Shown in pieces: positions 1-10,222 of a stretch of 64,000 bases of DNA. The stretch spans positions 4,342,342-4,406,341 of the forward strand of contig JYIP02000007.1 of assembly GCA_001051155.2 (NCBI GenBank). Reading direction: 5' to 3'. The position numbers were made by a program, and so were the translations under genes. The number at the start of each line of letters is the position of its first letter. Positions within the stretch are counted from its first letter, which is position 1. Below the pieces are notes generated by a model. The model was given only the letters and a program-made list of their open reading frames with translations, ran no database searches and was not told where the DNA came from. The stretch is from Chrysoporthe austroafricana. Taxonomy: Eukaryota > Ascomycota > Sordariomycetes > Diaporthales > Cryphonectriaceae.

Positions 1-3000
1 AACATCCGGAGAAAGTCAAACCTCTACAGTTGGGTCAGACAATGAGCTGATCCTCATTTGCCTTCTCTTCCTCCTCTTGAGCAGGACTTCCTCATCTATT
101 GCCCTTTGATGCCAGATCAGTCCTGGACCTATTCTCCGAGCCCGTTAGGGTGGCGAAATTGCAAACCATTATGTACTCTACCTCTAAGAACAGCTCTTGA
201 ACCCTGCGCCCCGTTACTCTGGCTTGTGTATTGACGGCAACTTTACTTCTAGCGGTCTTCGCTGAGGCCTCCCGACCTTGGTCATTACAAGGCTCCCCAA
301 TTTGCTCCCTGCAGAAATATAGCAGGGAAGGATTGAGGCGATTCCTCTCCTGCCTTGGCGAGCTACGCAAGCCATCCTTGCTAGCAGACGAGAAGGCCAC
401 ATCACAACGCTGCAGCTAGTGTGTCACCGGCTTGAAGAACTCTGGAATTGAGCGACTTCCACACTTCATGGAGGTCTCTTTCCGATGCAGTCCGGCGATA
501 CGAGTCTCTTGCTCTCTAAACACATGCGACACCCCTTTAATTAGCGAAAACCGGGCGGGTTTGATGTGCCTGGCGTGGTGGCAAAAATTGCCGATAGCCC
601 AACTCCGAATCCCAGAGATAAGTTTAAGCCTGTTGCTGAGCTCAAGTTGACAACCCTTTCGCCTGTCTCCGGGAATTCCGCAAGAGACTTCATGAAGCCC
701 CTGTATAGCTTGATATGCATTGTCAATACATGCTTCGAACTGCTCCGACGTCTCTGTCGTCCTCTGTAGGTAGCCTGCCTAACGACCACTTTGCCCGTAC
801 GAAACCACAACGATCTACGTTGGTGACTTCGCCAATTTAAGGTTTTCTGAGAGGCCGATATCTCATCAAAGCTCGTCCGACGCGGACATTCCCAGAGGGT
901 CGAAAGCTCCTGTCTTTATATAAGTACTATTCAGCAAGGATTAGTGGCAGTTTTAATATTGAGGTTGTATACCTATTACTTGCCGATTTTGATATCAAGA
1001 AATATTCCAGAATCCGGCGGCACGTTATAGCTATTCTCTAAGCTTGGAATTCGATGGTCGAGATAGGAATTGCTGTGATGTTACTGGAAAACCTTACCTA
1101 GGAGGTCTATGTCCTTGAAGCAGGCCTTCTTCAAACACATACAAACAATCCTAGGATTTTGTATCGGCCTCTGCAGTCTGACATCAGGTACTTTCGCAAA
1201 CATCCACTCAATGAATCCGATCGAAAGCTCTCTTTAGGCAAGTAGCTACAGGTGCAATGCGAAGACTAAGCGGCCCTTGCTCGAACCACATTTCTCGGGA
1301 CGAGCTGTTGAAGAGCCGACTAGACAACTACACGGAGGCTTATGGGGCCAACGCTAATACAATGGCTAGTAATGATGACAATATCTCCTTCTGGGACGAA
1401 GGTTGCTATACTGAAGTTTTGTCTTGCTTAGATCGTTCATTCTATGACGTGGAATAGGATGGACAGGAGCAACAGGAGATGAGCTCGTACAAGGCTGTTG
1501 AGTGCTAGAATGGGGGCCCTGAAGGGCCAATCTCGGGATTATTTGCTCCTGGGAACTCTGAGAAGGAGTTTAGCAAGGGATGGCCCCTCATCGAAGCCCG
1601 ATCGTGGTCTACTGACAACGGTACGTCGAAGAAGCGGCAGCGCGACGAAGTTTCGGGCGAGATCACACCGACTGGGATAAGAAGGAGGCCTAAACTAGCA
1701 AAAGGGGATTGGCTCTGATTGACCTCATCGTGAAGTGATAGAGGAGTCTGGAGTGGGGAAGGCGTATAATCATCGTATTGGGATAAGTACAACCGTTACA
1801 CTTCGGCTTTCCCCATCCGTAAAGCGAAGTGGGATGTGATAATGTCGTTGTGTACCTGCTTTCACAGGCTCTCGGTCTTTTTCTTTTTTCTTTTTTTTTT
1901 TTTTTCCCTGGTGGTCATGGTTTGATGGTGACCTAACGATTTAGAAAGGCCTGTAGGAACGGCCAACCTGTAGGTAGTCTGTTCAGCAGTGACGGCCATA
2001 GTGAGGATCGGGAAGAATATCGGAGATATCCCAGCCCGCTAGATCCACCGCCTGCGGGTGCAAATACTCTCCAGCAGCTCGCACCTCAGGGTGACCAGAT
2101 TAGACGACTCGTCCTGAGGGCTCCCATAAATATCCACAGCGACGCTGGCATTTCGATGCAGCCAACATCATCAGTAACATCCAGTAGCTTGAATATTTGC
2201 GTCAGCTAATCAGAAAGACGACACTGTATTTTTCAAACTATAGAATGCACCCATCTATGTTGCTGACTCATAATGCTGGCCTGATTTTGGGAGGGGGGGT
2301 TGGACGGGATTACGGTCTGCTCACCAAGGCAGACGCCGGCTTTCTGGCGTTCCCCCCCCCCCGGAGCCAGGCTACAGGGCTTGGGCTCTACACCCTACGT
2401 TATTTGGTTAAAGAGAGTCACCCTGCAATCATATTTACTATAGATAGTAGGAACACAAACTGATAAAACAGAAGATGGCCGGTCATCCAGTATGGAACGA
2501 TGGAAAGGGAAACTTACACATGCTGCGGAGACGTAGATCATCAAGCTTGCGGCTGCCACTTGCACGTTCCTACTGTAGGACAGGGGCCCCTAGCTGCCTG
2601 TGGACGAGTATTAGTGCAAAACCTTATTCCAACGTCGCTCGCGCTACCAGACAGTTGCGATACTGTACGGCCTATGGACCTATGCTTTTGGTTGGACTAA
2701 GATATTCAAGCTTGGGTACGCGCGGCATGCTGCTTTGGATGTTGCAGGACTCGCCCAGGTCTTACGATCTCGCTATCAGCCCGTCTGTGCTGGGAGCCCG
2801 ATGCCCATGGGAGGTCGACAGTCTGTGCAGAGTCCTGTCTGCTCGACCCATGCGGCTGTGAAGTGTCGGTCAAACCCTAGGCACTGCCGGAATGGTAGGT
2901 CTCGCTTGGGCTAGTAAAGTTCCTGGTCGTCTCAGCCTGCACAATGCGAGGCAGCTGGTCATGGCGGCGCAAGACCCACACGCCGTCTGGAGAGGTGGGC

Positions 3001-3681
3001 CGCCTGCGGAAGCGGGTGTGGAGACTCATGCGGCAATGGAAGAAGATGGCAGAAAACTCGAAGGAAATATTGCTTATTCGGTATTGTTCTAGTCCCATGG
3101 CACCGAGGAGCAGACCTTCCGCAACCAAAGTCATGCAGTGATGGAGTTGTTTCGTGGATGTCTTCTCTGTCACGAAGGTCTTGACGGCCGGGGGGGTTCC
3201 CCACAGGCATGCATGGGAAAGTCGTGTAGCGCGTGGCACAGGCTGGGTGGGTCCTGTCTTTTCGGGACGTCGAGACGAGACATCCAGACGGACGGACCAC
3301 GGAGCATGCAATGGATGACTTGTCTTGCTCACTGGCTACAACACATTGCGTTGGCTCGAATCTACGGCGGTGAACTTTGGATACCTGCAGCCTTGGGATT
3401 CACAAAGACAATCTGGTAAAATCTCATAGTCTTGAAATACATTCACTGTGGTAATCCTGAAAACCCGAAAAGAAAAATCCCGGCTCTCAACGGTTAGGGA
3501 ATTGTCAGAGAACCTCAGGTGTCCAGAGAATAAAAGGCGACATCATCAGGCGTGGTGTAAACGGCAGTTGCTCTCAGACACCATGTCCGGTCCTGCGGAG
3601 ACAGCTTCGTTATGCACAGGACCGTCTTCACCCCGACCCGCCTCATGTCTTGCACGACACTGGTGGCGCAGAGGCGTGCTA
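1..3681. other. No supportable gene; non-coding or decayed sequence
   Basis: Open frames here are short, overlap on both strands and resemble no family I recognise. The only clear low-complexity element is a T-rich tract at about 1879-1907. A coding exon with splice signals could be hidden, but I see none that joins into a longer frame. Confidence 0.5.
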
Positions 3682-4082
3682 TCAGTCATCCCACGTGAAC
3701 TCTCCGCCTTGGAACTTCCCCCACTCGTAGCTGGTGTAGAACATCAGGCCGTCCGCATCATCCAGCTCGAGGCGAGAGACAGCATAGTTAAGGAACTGCT
3801 TGTCGCATTCTGAAGGTCTGTCAGCACGTCACCCTCCAGTCGTGCTCGGCGAGACATACCGTTCGAGTAGGGCGGCTCGAGGCTCTTGGTGGAGATAGCC
3901 ACAAGCGTCCACTTCCCCTCAATCTCGGACCACTCGGGGGCATCCTCCTCAATGACCTTGAGATCGGTGGTATTCTCCGTCATGGTGGCGAAGGCCTCAT
4001 TCTCGTAGACAGCAGCCTTGCTGTCGTTGATGACCAACACTACCCATCTCGTCTCCTCGGGCTCGGGGGCGGGGCTGCTCAT
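3682..4082 (-). CDS. Small acidic protein of unknown function, two exons
   Basis: Two exons, 4082-3860 and 3809-3682, joined across a 50-nt intron (3810-3859) with donor GTATGT, a branch-like GCTGAC and acceptor TTCAG. The join keeps frame and gives 116 aa. Reading through the intron instead produces a basic, unrelated tail, so the spliced form is preferred. The protein starts MSSPAPEPEETRWVVLVIND and is acidic with many aromatic residues. The C-terminus continues in the same style (SYEWGKFQGGEFTWDD) and ends just before a stop. No signal peptide or membrane segment is visible. I do not recognise the family. Evenly acidic composition across the splice site is the main argument that it is real. 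Confidence 0.6.
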
Positions 4083-4404
4083 TGTGGGGGTGGTGGTAGA
4101 ATTGGAGTCTGTTCTCCGGTCTTGGTTCTTGTGTGGTCAAAGACGGAAGAGACCCCGGGCTGAACCAGGCTTGAGGGGGGGGGGGTTAAATGCGCTGCTG
4201 GGGACGGTGGTGGTGCCCTTCGGTCGATGCCGGCAAAGAGCGAACGAACAAGTCCTGGCGAGGTACCAGCGCCCAGCTGATCCTTTATTGTCTCAATTTC
4301 ATCTCCCTGGGAACGATGATTGCTTTTCGAGAGCCGGCTTTCGTGCTCGGCTTTCCCGCGCGGACGAGGCTTGGGGATTATCAGGAAGAAACAGAGGACA
4401 AAAA

Positions 4405-4565
4405 AACTAAAAAAAAAAAAAAAAACAAAAAACAGATGGAAAAAAAAAAAAAAAAAAAAAAAAACAACGTCGCCCCCCCCCCCCCCCGCGCCCCCCCCAC
4501 CGACCACACGGCCGCCCCGCCCCCCCCCGCCCCNAAAAAAAAAAAAAAAAAAAAAAAAAAGAGTG
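4405..4565. repeat. Poly-A/poly-C homopolymer cluster containing an N (assembly join)
   Basis: Long runs of A, then C, then a single N at 4534 followed by another A run. The sequence after the first A run (about 4465: CAACGTCGCC) and after the second (about 4561: GAGTGTTGCC) are similar. This fits one locus represented twice by poor-quality reads. Frames crossing it give poly-Lys or poly-Pro and are artefacts. Confidence 0.7.
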
Positions 4566-6169
4566 TTGCCCCCTATCCGTGCAGGATGCAGAGACTTGTC
4601 CGGTCGCTCCCTGGGCCGCCTGTCAGAGCCCAACATGTCATGTTGGGCCCTGCAAATGCAAGTTCGCTTGGGAACCCCGCCGGTCTGGATATAGCGACGC
4701 GCATGGGCCAGCGAGCCGCTCTACTCCATGATTGCTCCGCGCTCCCACACCCGCAAAACCATCTTTGCTCGACCTGCAACATGGGACCATCGAGGCCCGC
4801 AAATGATTGAAGAGAGAACGCTGCATGACGCCACAACACACCGCATAATGATGCTGCGTGCTGGCGATTGGTCGCGGTACGCGTGTTGCAGGAAAGACGA
4901 GTCCCGGCGGGTAGCCTGGTCCAGCGCCTCGATCATGATTCCGCCGGGACGGCAGACTCCAGGTGTCGCACCCCCCCCCGGCGCGGGCTCATCTTGGAAG
5001 CTCGGTGTGGGCCCCCCTCGCCATGTGAATCAGGACTGATAGGCATGCTAGAGACACTTCTCGACACGGTACCCACCTTTCAGAGACAGGTCTGAGCTGC
5101 GCCCTGGATCCCCCACGACCCCTCCTCTCTTGCGCGCTGGGAGTGCTCGCTAGGGCTTCTGGCTGCGTCGTCCTCTCGAGCCGTGCTGTAATCACGGAGG
5201 TGCTTGCTCGCGTAGGGTGTGGGAGGGTGGTAGCGGTAGGGTGACGGCAGGCTCCTGGTGCTTCTGGGGCCCCGGCGTGCCAGCCTACTGGCGAGCTCTG
5301 GGGCCGTAGCAGGCCAACCACGGCAGATCGGCCGGGCCAGACCAGTCGGAGCCTAGCCCGCAGCGGGAAGGCCCACTAGGCCGCAGCCCTGGCCTCAGGC
5401 CCCACGCCATCGTCGGCACGCAAGGTCGGCGTGGGTCGGGCAGCGAGCTACGTGACGTACTGATTGGAAGCACTGGGCCGGTATCGTACGGCACACGACA
5501 TGCCCTGCACTGCTGTGCGGGACAGCGCAAGAAGGAGAAGAGAAAAGAACACACATACACGCACACAGACACACACGCACGCACACACCTCCGTACCTTT
5601 CACCACGTCGGCCCAGGCGTAGGGCAGAGCGTCGCGACCTGCTGCTGCCTGGCAGAAGAAAAAAGCTGCCGCCGCCAAGCATCCCACAGCTCGCTACGGC
5701 CGTCCCGTTGCGGAAGAGAGGGGCCGCCGGCCAGGGACGTTTATTCTACTGCTGCTATTGCCTGCCCTCCTCCTTTGCCGTCCGTGCCGTGTCGGGCTTG
5801 CATTAGACCACTATAGCTCGCCCGCCTAGTGGTCTGCTGCGCGCATACTCCTAAGCCTCATGCTAAGTTCCGCAGGTTATACGTATCGCTACTCGCCCTC
5901 TTGCTCCGGCTCCGCGGGTTCGTGCCACACAGTCCTCTCTCTCCCGACGACTGTCCGCAATCTATCTGCAGCTCGCTTTCGCATCGTTTGATTTTCTGCT
6001 TTTCTTTTCCCTCTTCGGTGCGTTTGCAGGTGCGGGGGTCCAGCCCCCTCCAGGGTCAACCGGCTCCCCCAGGTCCAAGCCGGCTCCTCAGCTCCCCAGC
6101 TCAGCTCTGAGCTCCCAAGAGTCGCTCGGGGGCCGTTGAGAACATCCATCACTGACTGCACTGGCAACC
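4566..6169. other. Intergenic region upstream of the HNH_2 gene
   Basis: No convincing gene. It holds a CA-rich microsatellite at about 5552-5590 (ACACAC/GCACAC units). GC content is high, which explains the long overlapping open frames on both strands. Confidence 0.5.
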
Positions 6170-6315
6170 GGCTCTCTGCCTGCATTGCGAATTGCCCTTC
6201 TGCCTGTATTGCCAATTGCCTTTCTGCCTGCATTGCCAGCCGCCTCTCTGCCTGCACTGACAGCCTCCTCTCTGCCAACCGTCTTTCTGCCTGCGCTGGC
6301 AGCTGTCTCTCTGCC
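6170..6315 (+). repeat. Degenerate tandem minisatellite, about 24-nt unit
   Basis: About five to six imperfect copies of a unit close to TCTGCCTGCATTGCCAATTG plus a few bases. In one frame it would read as repeats of LSACIANC, but no start or splice context supports coding. It lies 170 bp before the start codon at 6482 and is followed by a pyrimidine-rich leader (about 6340-6478). Confidence 0.7.
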
Positions 6316-6481
6316 ACTCCTGTCCATCGTCAGACTTCTATCACCATCCCCATCCCCCTCACCCTCTTCATCCCCCCCCTCCTCCCCCCCCTCTTCCTCC
6401 TCATTCTCACCATACTCATCGTAACTCATCATACTCATCATCCTCATCCTTCTTCTCCTCTTCATCCTCCTCCTCATCATC

Positions 6482-8005
6482 ATGGCTGATAGGATCAGCC
6501 GTGTGGTGCAGCTAAAGGGCCCTACGGTGCCTCCCCCCTTGACGCCCCCACCGCAAAAGATCGAGTTCTACCACCCGTGTTACGGATGGCCCGACGCGCT
6601 CTTCTCACTTCCGAGGCTTGACTCCATCGACCCGAGATCTCCGCCCGGAGTCCACCACGGCACCGCCCTGTTCGCCTGCCAGATCGTCGCCAACAATGCA
6701 TTCCGGGGCTACTTGGCCGTCGACCCCATGGGGCAACACAGGGTCACCAAGGGCCGGGACGAAATCCTGACAGAGAATAGCTACTGGTTCATTGCCGACC
6801 CGCAGTGTCCGCAGGACTGTTACTCTATTGTTCCGAGCTTCGCCGACTGGACCTTCCCTGACCATGTGCCTTTTGAGGAGACTGGGTGGCATCGCCCCCC
6901 TAGGCCTCGTCGTGCCCCTTTCCCTCCCCGCTCCCCCTCCCCTTCTCCCCACGACGACCTAGACCCTCACTATTCGACACGCAACCGGTGTGTCGTCTCA
7001 AATGCATCCTACCCTCTCTGCCATGCATACATCTTGCCGAAGTCTGCAGAAGGTTGGTTCAGCGTGAATGAGATGGTTGAGCTCGACGAGGGCATCCACG
7101 CGCCTGAGAACCGCCTGTATCTGAGTCATGATCTTTACAGCGTCTGGGACAAGGACAAATTCGCGATCGTGCCCAAGTGCAACCAGTGGACAGTCCACCT
7201 CCTCGACGTGCCCCAGCAGGGACGCGAGTTTGCCGCCCAGTGGCACAACACTAGGGTCCCAATCGCTTCGCGGGGGCGCGGTCTCCCGGACGTGTACCTG
7301 TTGGCCAAGTTTGCACATGCTGTCTTTGAGCTTATCAACCCGTTCGTCACGCGCATAGATGGGAAACGCTGGGTGGTCACGAGGCACTGGGTAGAGGGTG
7401 AGATGCTGACCTGTCGGCAATATCTACCTGGGGACGACTTGGTGAAGCTGTATGGCCGCGGCACAGGAAGCTCTGGCGTGAATGGCAGGACGAAGCGAAC
7501 ACATTCTCGAACATTTGGTGAGGACGACGACGAAGGAGCGGACAGGCCAGGTCCAGCTCAGGACGATGGCCGCAGGGCTCTGTCTAGGGATCATTTGGAG
7601 AGGCTAGCTGGCGCGAATGGCGTGCAACGCGCATCGGGAACTGGCCCTGCGGATTGGTATAGCTCACGACCACCAGTATTGGAACCACCCCTATTCCATC
7701 TGCCTCGAGAACAGCGTCATCTTCGGCTTCCGACTCCCGGCGGGCTGATGACGCCTGAGAACATGGCACGGCATACTCCTGACCGAAATATCCGTGACCG
7801 AGACGTCCTCGAGCAGAACGTCCTCAGGCGGAACGTCGAAGAGGAAGAGCGCAAGATCCAGCTTCGCGTCGCCAATGAGCCCAAGCCTAGAAACGTTGGA
7901 CCACACACGCCTCCGCAAGAGCGCGTCATCTTGCCACCTATCTTCGACGCTAACATCGGGGTTGATGACCAGCGTCACGCAGGTGCTAATCCGCAGGCAC
8001 AGTAG
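6482..8005 (+). CDS. HNH_2-type (PF13391-like) nuclease-domain protein
   Basis: Intronless frame of 507 aa. The start follows a long CT-rich leader and is the first ATG of the frame. An HNH_2-like core is visible at about residues 168-235: Cys170, a CHAYILP block with His181, Asn210 in ENRLYLSHDLY, then VWDKDKFAIVPK. Family members of this fungal type usually read DLHHxFD where this protein has DLYSVWD, so the last metal/catalytic His appears replaced by Tyr219. Residues 1-165 form a separate conserved-looking N-terminal region. Residues after about 335 are hydrophilic and low complexity, probably disordered. Fungal HNH_2 proteins are common in accessory genome and mostly uncharacterised. Activity here is doubtful. 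No intron is needed to explain the frame. Confidence 0.75.
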   Translation: MADRISRVVQLKGPTVPPPLTPPPQKIEFYHPCYGWPDALFSLPRLDSIDPRSPPGVHHGTALFACQIVANNAFRGYLAVDPMGQHRVTKGRDEILTENSYWFIADPQCPQDCYSIVPSFADWTFPDHVPFEETGWHRPPRPRRAPFPPRSPSPSPHDDLDPHYSTRNRCVVSNASYPLCHAYILPKSAEGWFSVNEMVELDEGIHAPENRLYLSHDLYSVWDKDKFAIVPKCNQWTVHLLDVPQQGREFAAQWHNTRVPIASRGRGLPDVYLLAKFAHAVFELINPFVTRIDGKRWVVTRHWVEGEMLTCRQYLPGDDLVKLYGRGTGSSGVNGRTKRTHSRTFGEDDDEGADRPGPAQDDGRRALSRDHLERLAGANGVQRASGTGPADWYSSRPPVLEPPLFHLPREQRHLRLPTPGGLMTPENMARHTPDRNIRDRDVLEQNVLRRNVEEEERKIQLRVANEPKPRNVGPHTPPQERVILPPIFDANIGVDDQRHAGANPQAQ

Positions 8006-9007
8006 TGTGCCTTGTGTAGAGGCGTAGGGGTACCATAAGAAGGGGCTCGTCGTAGATGGTTCACGTAAGTCATCCAGCAAGTCCTGATACCGTCTTCATG
8101 AGAAGAATCCTCTTAACACTGCCTCAGATGTATGGAACGAACACCAAGTGGGTAGATAATGGCCGGAGATGCTCAGGTGGCTTTTTGACTTTTCAAAAGG
8201 CAGAGGTGATAGACAAGTTGCCCCTACCCCCTTCAGAGGTGCTAGCTCCCGGGGAGGCGGGGGGACAAGTCTCATCTAGGATCACAGGTCGTGGAGTATG
8301 CAAAGTCTCATTACAGGTTTTGGGTGTGCAAAGGCACATGCGGGATCACAGGTCGTGGGGTGTGCAAAAGCTCATGGGTAAGGAAAAGCTCAGAAGGGGT
8401 GGAACTGAACCGAGTTGACACCGGGGGCTGTCACTTCAGGCGGGATCACCCACCACCTCGCTTGTAAGTAAATACAGTAACTTTGTCAATTTTTCAAAAG
8501 CTCTGGCAACATTCCAGGAGGGGAACCCCTAGGGCCCCCCTACCTACAGCGCTTGCCACCACCACCCATCACCCACCATTCCAGGACTGAAAATGAGCAA
8601 TTGTGATAGCACGCCTTCCTTTTCAACCGCCCACTTCAACCACACTTTGAATTTCATTTACGATGGCGGAGGGGTACTGTCGATGCTTCTACACGTCGAT
8701 TCAACCAATTCCTCGAGAAACTTTGGCAGAGAACAGAATTTACTACCCCGGCGAGCCCTCGGCTCCGTTGAACCAGCCCACGTATCAGCAAAGGGTGCGC
8801 TAAGCCCACGATAGTCTCTACCCTTTTCAACCAGGGTCATCAGGCCAGTCAGAGCGATACCGGCCTTAGCCCTAGCTTCCAGGGCCCGAATGCCCTCAAC
8901 AATAGACCACCCTCCTCTCGATAAGATAGATAAATCTAGGCAGTCAAGCTTTATACACCCTCTTTCGCCACATCTAGATTTCAACGTTGAGACGGTGTTA
9001 AGCGGTT
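8006..9007. other. Intergenic region between HNH_2 gene and PKS relic
   Basis: No gene supported. It contains the 33-nt direct repeat listed separately. Parts of 8600-9000 read as broken, coding-like stretches that could be further decayed gene sequence, but no frame continues. Confidence 0.4.
8279..8375 (+). repeat. Direct repeat, two 33-nt copies
   Basis: Copies at 8279-8311 and 8343-8375 share the core GGATCACAGGTCGTGG and differ at about four positions. A third partial copy of the GGGTGTGCAAA part lies between them. It may be a short relic of a dispersed repeat; function unknown. Confidence 0.6.
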
Positions 9008-9384
9008 GCATCAACTACCTCTCCGTAATGGACCCCGCAAGAACTGGATTTTCAAGAACGATCGTGAGTGTAACGACCGGGGCCATGTGAGCATTACCAG
9101 GGCTATGAAAGCACTTAATGAGCCGCTATATCAACTACCTCTCTATATTTCTGGGCATGAATCCGGGAGATATGGACCCCGAAAAGAGCCTCACGGCTTA
9201 CGGGGTCGACTCCTTGGTCACCTTCAGTTTCATGAACTGGATCTTCAAGAACAATTGTGAGTGTAACGATCGGGGCCACGCTAGCAGTGCCATAGCTATG
9301 AGGGCACTTAACGAGCTAAAGTACGTCGAAGTCGACGGCCATGACCAAGACAAAAGATTGAATATCCAGAAACTTTTCCAGTGA
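9008..9384 (+). pseudogene. Relic of a polyketide synthase acyl-carrier domain, partly duplicated in tandem
   Basis: The frame 9118-9384 contains DMDPEKSLTAYGVDSLVTF followed by NWIFKN. That is the helix-I to helix-II core of a fungal highly-reducing PKS acyl carrier protein. GVDSL holds the Ser (codon 9211-9213) that normally receives the phosphopantetheine arm. Downstream the expected ACP sequence is lost and the frame ends at 9384. A diverged, internally deleted copy of the same stretch lies at about 9010-9122: it keeps the ATCAACTACCTCTC start, the AAGAACTGGAT segment and the ACTTAATGAG end, but has lost the GVDSL core. No KS, AT, DH or KR domain is visible nearby. This is therefore a fragment of a former PKS gene, not a working synthase. 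Confidence 0.65.
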
Positions 9385-10139
9385 CCTCGCTTAAGACGTA
9401 TGTAGACTGTGCAAGAGGTGACTCGAGCGACGAAAAACTTTGGAAGCGGTTAAACGAAGCATGATATACAATATATTTGTGAGCAAGCTACGTGTGAATG
9501 GCAATGTTTGTAGATAGTACTCTATTTATAACAGCCCTGACTTGAACTTCTTCAAGACCGGCGTTATCAACACTGAAGGAATGCTGCTTAGGAACGTCAT
9601 ACAGAATGTTCATCATGGCAAGACTAGTAGACCCAATTGCATTCTCGGACTTTACGAATCCATGAGATCGGATGATCTGCAAGCTATGTCGCCTTGGATG
9701 CTGCAGTGCGTAGATACAAGTTCCTTGCGCGCAGGCCTGTGCCGTCGGCCTCGACAGCCCGCCATGGCAGCCCATCGAGATATCCGAGTCGTTCGACGAT
9801 CCTCAGGGAATCCTCAGCGACGACTTTCTTGACCATCGCGGAGACTAGAAGTTTCGTCAGGGCGATATAACGCTCGCAATGCGGATAGAGCGTCTTGGTC
9901 ACGTTCGTGAAGGATCATCGTGGAATTTGTAATTACTTGACAACAATCGCACTGCGCATGCTACGTAATTCGAAAGACGGCCATCATATCTTTGTATTTG
10001 TAAAGAAACTCTTCTAGCCTGAAAGATTGTCTGAAGATCGAGGCGTAAACCAAAGAAGCACGAAAAGGATTTTGAAGAAAAAATATATATTGAAGTACGA
10101 TCTAGTCCTCATCGTCTTTGCATTCTCTGTTGATATGTA
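9385..10139. other. AT-rich flank between PKS relic and transposon
   Basis: No intact gene. Short frames at 9488-9902 on both strands look coding-like in places but do not extend. Base composition becomes AT-rich toward the transposon. Confidence 0.4.
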
Positions 10140-10182
10140 AGCCGCAGCCCGGGCATTCCGATCACCCCCCTTCCCGATCACC
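10140..10182 (+). repeat. Terminal inverted repeat (left)
   Basis: A 43-nt sequence beginning AGCCGCAGCCCGGGCATTCC. It pairs with the reverse complement of 11950-11992 at 42 of 43 positions; the only mismatch is the second base. Confidence 0.92.
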
Positions 10183-10222
10183 TTATCTGGCCACATAAAA
10201 TATATTATATATATATATACAT

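Noticed and set aside
4079..4810. Frames encoding poly-Lys, poly-Pro or poly-Phe tracts
   Set aside because: They cross homopolymers and an N at 4534 and are assembly artefacts.
6136..6489. LSACIANC-repeat frame as a repeat protein
   Set aside because: It is produced by the 24-nt minisatellite, ends into a CT tract and lacks other coding support.
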